From contig DUJZ01000146.1 in NCBI GenBank assembly GCA_013329565.1, positions 9,161-15,371 on the forward strand: DNA of 6,211 nt, given 5' to 3'. The notes beneath the pieces were generated by a model. That model was not told where the DNA came from. It made no database searches and saw only the letters and a list, made by a program, of their open reading frames with translations. Made by a program: the position numbers and the translations under genes. This document shows positions 5,196-6,211 of this stretch, piece by piece; within the stretch, counting starts at the first letter, position 1; the number at the start of each line of letters is the position of its first letter. Origin of the DNA: Methanomassiliicoccales archaeon. GTDB lineage: Archaea; Thermoplasmatota; Thermoplasmata; Methanomassiliicoccales; UBA472.

Positions 5196-6211
5196 AGCGG
5201 CCACCCCCCGCGGCCCACCGCTTCGTTCATCGCCGCGCACTTCCAGGCATCCACGTCATTGGTGCCCCGGTCCTTGGAGGAGGCGTGCTTCTCCGTGGAC
5301 CGCATGTACAGGACGGCGATCGCCGCCAGATCTCTGTGGTTGACGCCCTTCTCCATCATCTGGCGGTGCTTGAAGTAGTCCAGGGCGACCTGCGGAAAGA
5401 GGGCGTAGGAAAGAACGTCCTCTTCGGAGCAGGTCATGTTCTCCTTGCAGGCGTACTCCTCGATCTCCTTGCACAGCTTGTCGAACTCCGGCTCCAGAAG
5501 GTCGGCCGGACGGACGGTGATGGGCTTCTCGTCGCCGATGATCTTCTTTCTTATCGCCGGATCGATCTCCGCCGGCGTTTTTCCGTAAAGCCCGCGGACC
5601 AGGTTCTTCGTCTCGTTCGTGACCATCTTGTACCGTTCGCCGGTTATCACGTTGAGCACGGCCTGCGTTCCTACTATCTGGGATGTCGGTGTCACCAGCG
5701 GAACGTGCCCGAGGTCCGCCTTGACCTTCGGTACCTCGTCGTAAACGTCCGCCAGGCGGTCCTCCTTCTTGGCCTCCCGCAGCTGGGAGATGAGGTTGGA
5801 TATCATTCCACCGGGGATCTGGTACACCAGCACGTTGGTGTCTATGCCGGTGAAACCGCTCTCGAAGGCGTGGTACTTCTTGCGAACTCCCTCGAAATAA
5901 TCGGAGATCGCGGTCAGCTTCTTCAGGTCCAGGCCCGTGTCGTACTCGGTGCCGCGGAGCATGGCCACGACCGCCTCCGTCGGTGGCTGCGAGGTGCCCA
6001 GGGACATGCTGGATATCGCCGTATCCACGATCTCCGCCCCGGCCTCTATGGCCTTCATGTACGTGGACATGACCATGCCGGAGGTGGCGTGGCAGTGCAG
6101 GTGCACCGGGAGTCCGATGTCCTCGCGGAGCTGCTTGACCAGTTCGTAGGCGTCCATCGGCGCCAGCATGCCGGCCATGTCCTTGATGCATATCGTGTCG
6201 GCGCCCATGTC
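5192..6211 (-). CDS. Carboxyltransferase subunit of pyruvate carboxylase/oxaloacetate decarboxylase, C-terminal part
   Basis: The last 339 residues of a biotin-dependent carboxyltransferase enter from the right edge; the start and roughly the first 160 residues, with the expected metal-binding Asp, are outside. The enzyme moves CO2 from carboxybiotin to pyruvate, giving oxaloacetate, or runs the reverse. Visible hallmarks are the active-site Lys in TICIKDMAG (codon 6184-6182), the metal-binding His pair in HLHCHATSG (codons 6097-6095 and 6091-6089), the SMSLGTSQPPTEAVVAML segment, and the conserved carboxylase domain through HVPLVTPTSQIVGTQAVLNV. No biotin site follows in the same chain; the carrier gene overlaps its stop as GTGA. 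The tail after EKGVNHRDLAAIAVLY ends with NDVDAWKCAAMNEAVGR, vaguely like the C-terminal pattern of decarboxylase gamma/delta chains. Absence of membrane subunits in view favours pyruvate carboxylase subunit B, but the rest of the locus is needed to exclude oxaloacetate decarboxylase. Confidence 0.92.
   Translation of the reverse strand, partial: DMGADTICIKDMAGMLAPMDAYELVKQLREDIGLPVHLHCHATSGMVMSTYMKAIEAGAEIVDTAISSMSLGTSQPPTEAVVAMLRGTEYDTGLDLKKLTAISDYFEGVRKKYHAFESGFTGIDTNVLVYQIPGGMISNLISQLREAKKEDRLADVYDEVPKVKADLGHVPLVTPTSQIVGTQAVLNVITGERYKMVTNETKNLVRGLYGKTPAEIDPAIRKKIIGDEKPITVRPADLLEPEFDKLCKEIEEYACKENMTCSEEDVLSYALFPQVALDYFKHRQMMEKGVNHRDLAAIAVLYMRSTEKHASSKDRGTNDVDAWKCAAMNEAVGRGGWPL

Noticed and set aside
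5256..6191. Minus-strand frame of 311 residues rich in Gly, Arg and His within the carboxyltransferase
   Set aside because: It is a shifted frame of the carboxyltransferase gene, whose own frame carries all the catalytic motifs.

Overview
The window looks like ordinary chromosome from a GC-rich archaeon. The evidence is AT-rich TATA-like boxes 20-30 nt upstream of likely transcription starts, weak or absent Shine-Dalgarno sites at several starts, frequent AGG (Arg) and ATA (Ile) codons, a tandem PRC-barrel protein of archaeal style, and an archaeal-type carboxyltransferase with a separate biotin carrier. A methanogen-related euryarchaeon, perhaps of the Methanomassiliicoccales/Thermoplasmata type, would fit. 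That is inference from protein style; there is no rRNA or other decisive marker here. No tRNA, rRNA, CRISPR array, insertion sequence, attachment site or prophage gene was found.

Layout. (1) Positions 1-226 (-): the first 75 codons of an unrecognised gene running off the left edge. (2) Positions 227-386: a divergent intergenic region with a near-palindromic TATA box that could serve both directions, plus a possible 9-codon leader ORF rich in proline. (3) Positions 387-1961 (+): an aldehyde dehydrogenase closest to 1-pyrroline-5-carboxylate dehydrogenase. (4) Positions 1958-2458 (-): a response-regulator receiver that ends in what looks like the first 30 or so residues of a PAS domain; its stop codon overlaps that of the dehydrogenase. 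(5) Positions 2459-2589: a divergent promoter region. (6) Positions 2590-4695 (+): a probable operon of a two-domain PRC-barrel protein, a 62-residue zinc ribbon (GTGA overlap) and an M16 metallopeptidase with an intact HxxEH...E zinc site. (7) Positions 4692-6211 (-): a two-gene unit coming in from the right edge, a pyruvate carboxylase/oxaloacetate decarboxylase carboxyltransferase followed by its biotin carrier (GTGA overlap). The carrier's stop codon overlaps the M16 stop.

How they work together. The carboxyltransferase and biotin carrier should form the carboxyl-transfer half of pyruvate carboxylase (making oxaloacetate) or of a related decarboxylase; the biotin carboxylase subunit is not in the window. 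The dehydrogenase would oxidise glutamate semialdehyde/P5C to glutamate, but no proline dehydrogenase lies beside it. The PRC-barrel/zinc-ribbon/M16 cluster has no function I can name and is the least explained part. The possible proline-rich leader ORF before the P5C dehydrogenase and the broken-off PAS domain of the receiver are the other points most worth checking. The genes are packed very tightly: two 4-nt start/stop overlaps and two convergent gene pairs whose stop codons interlock.
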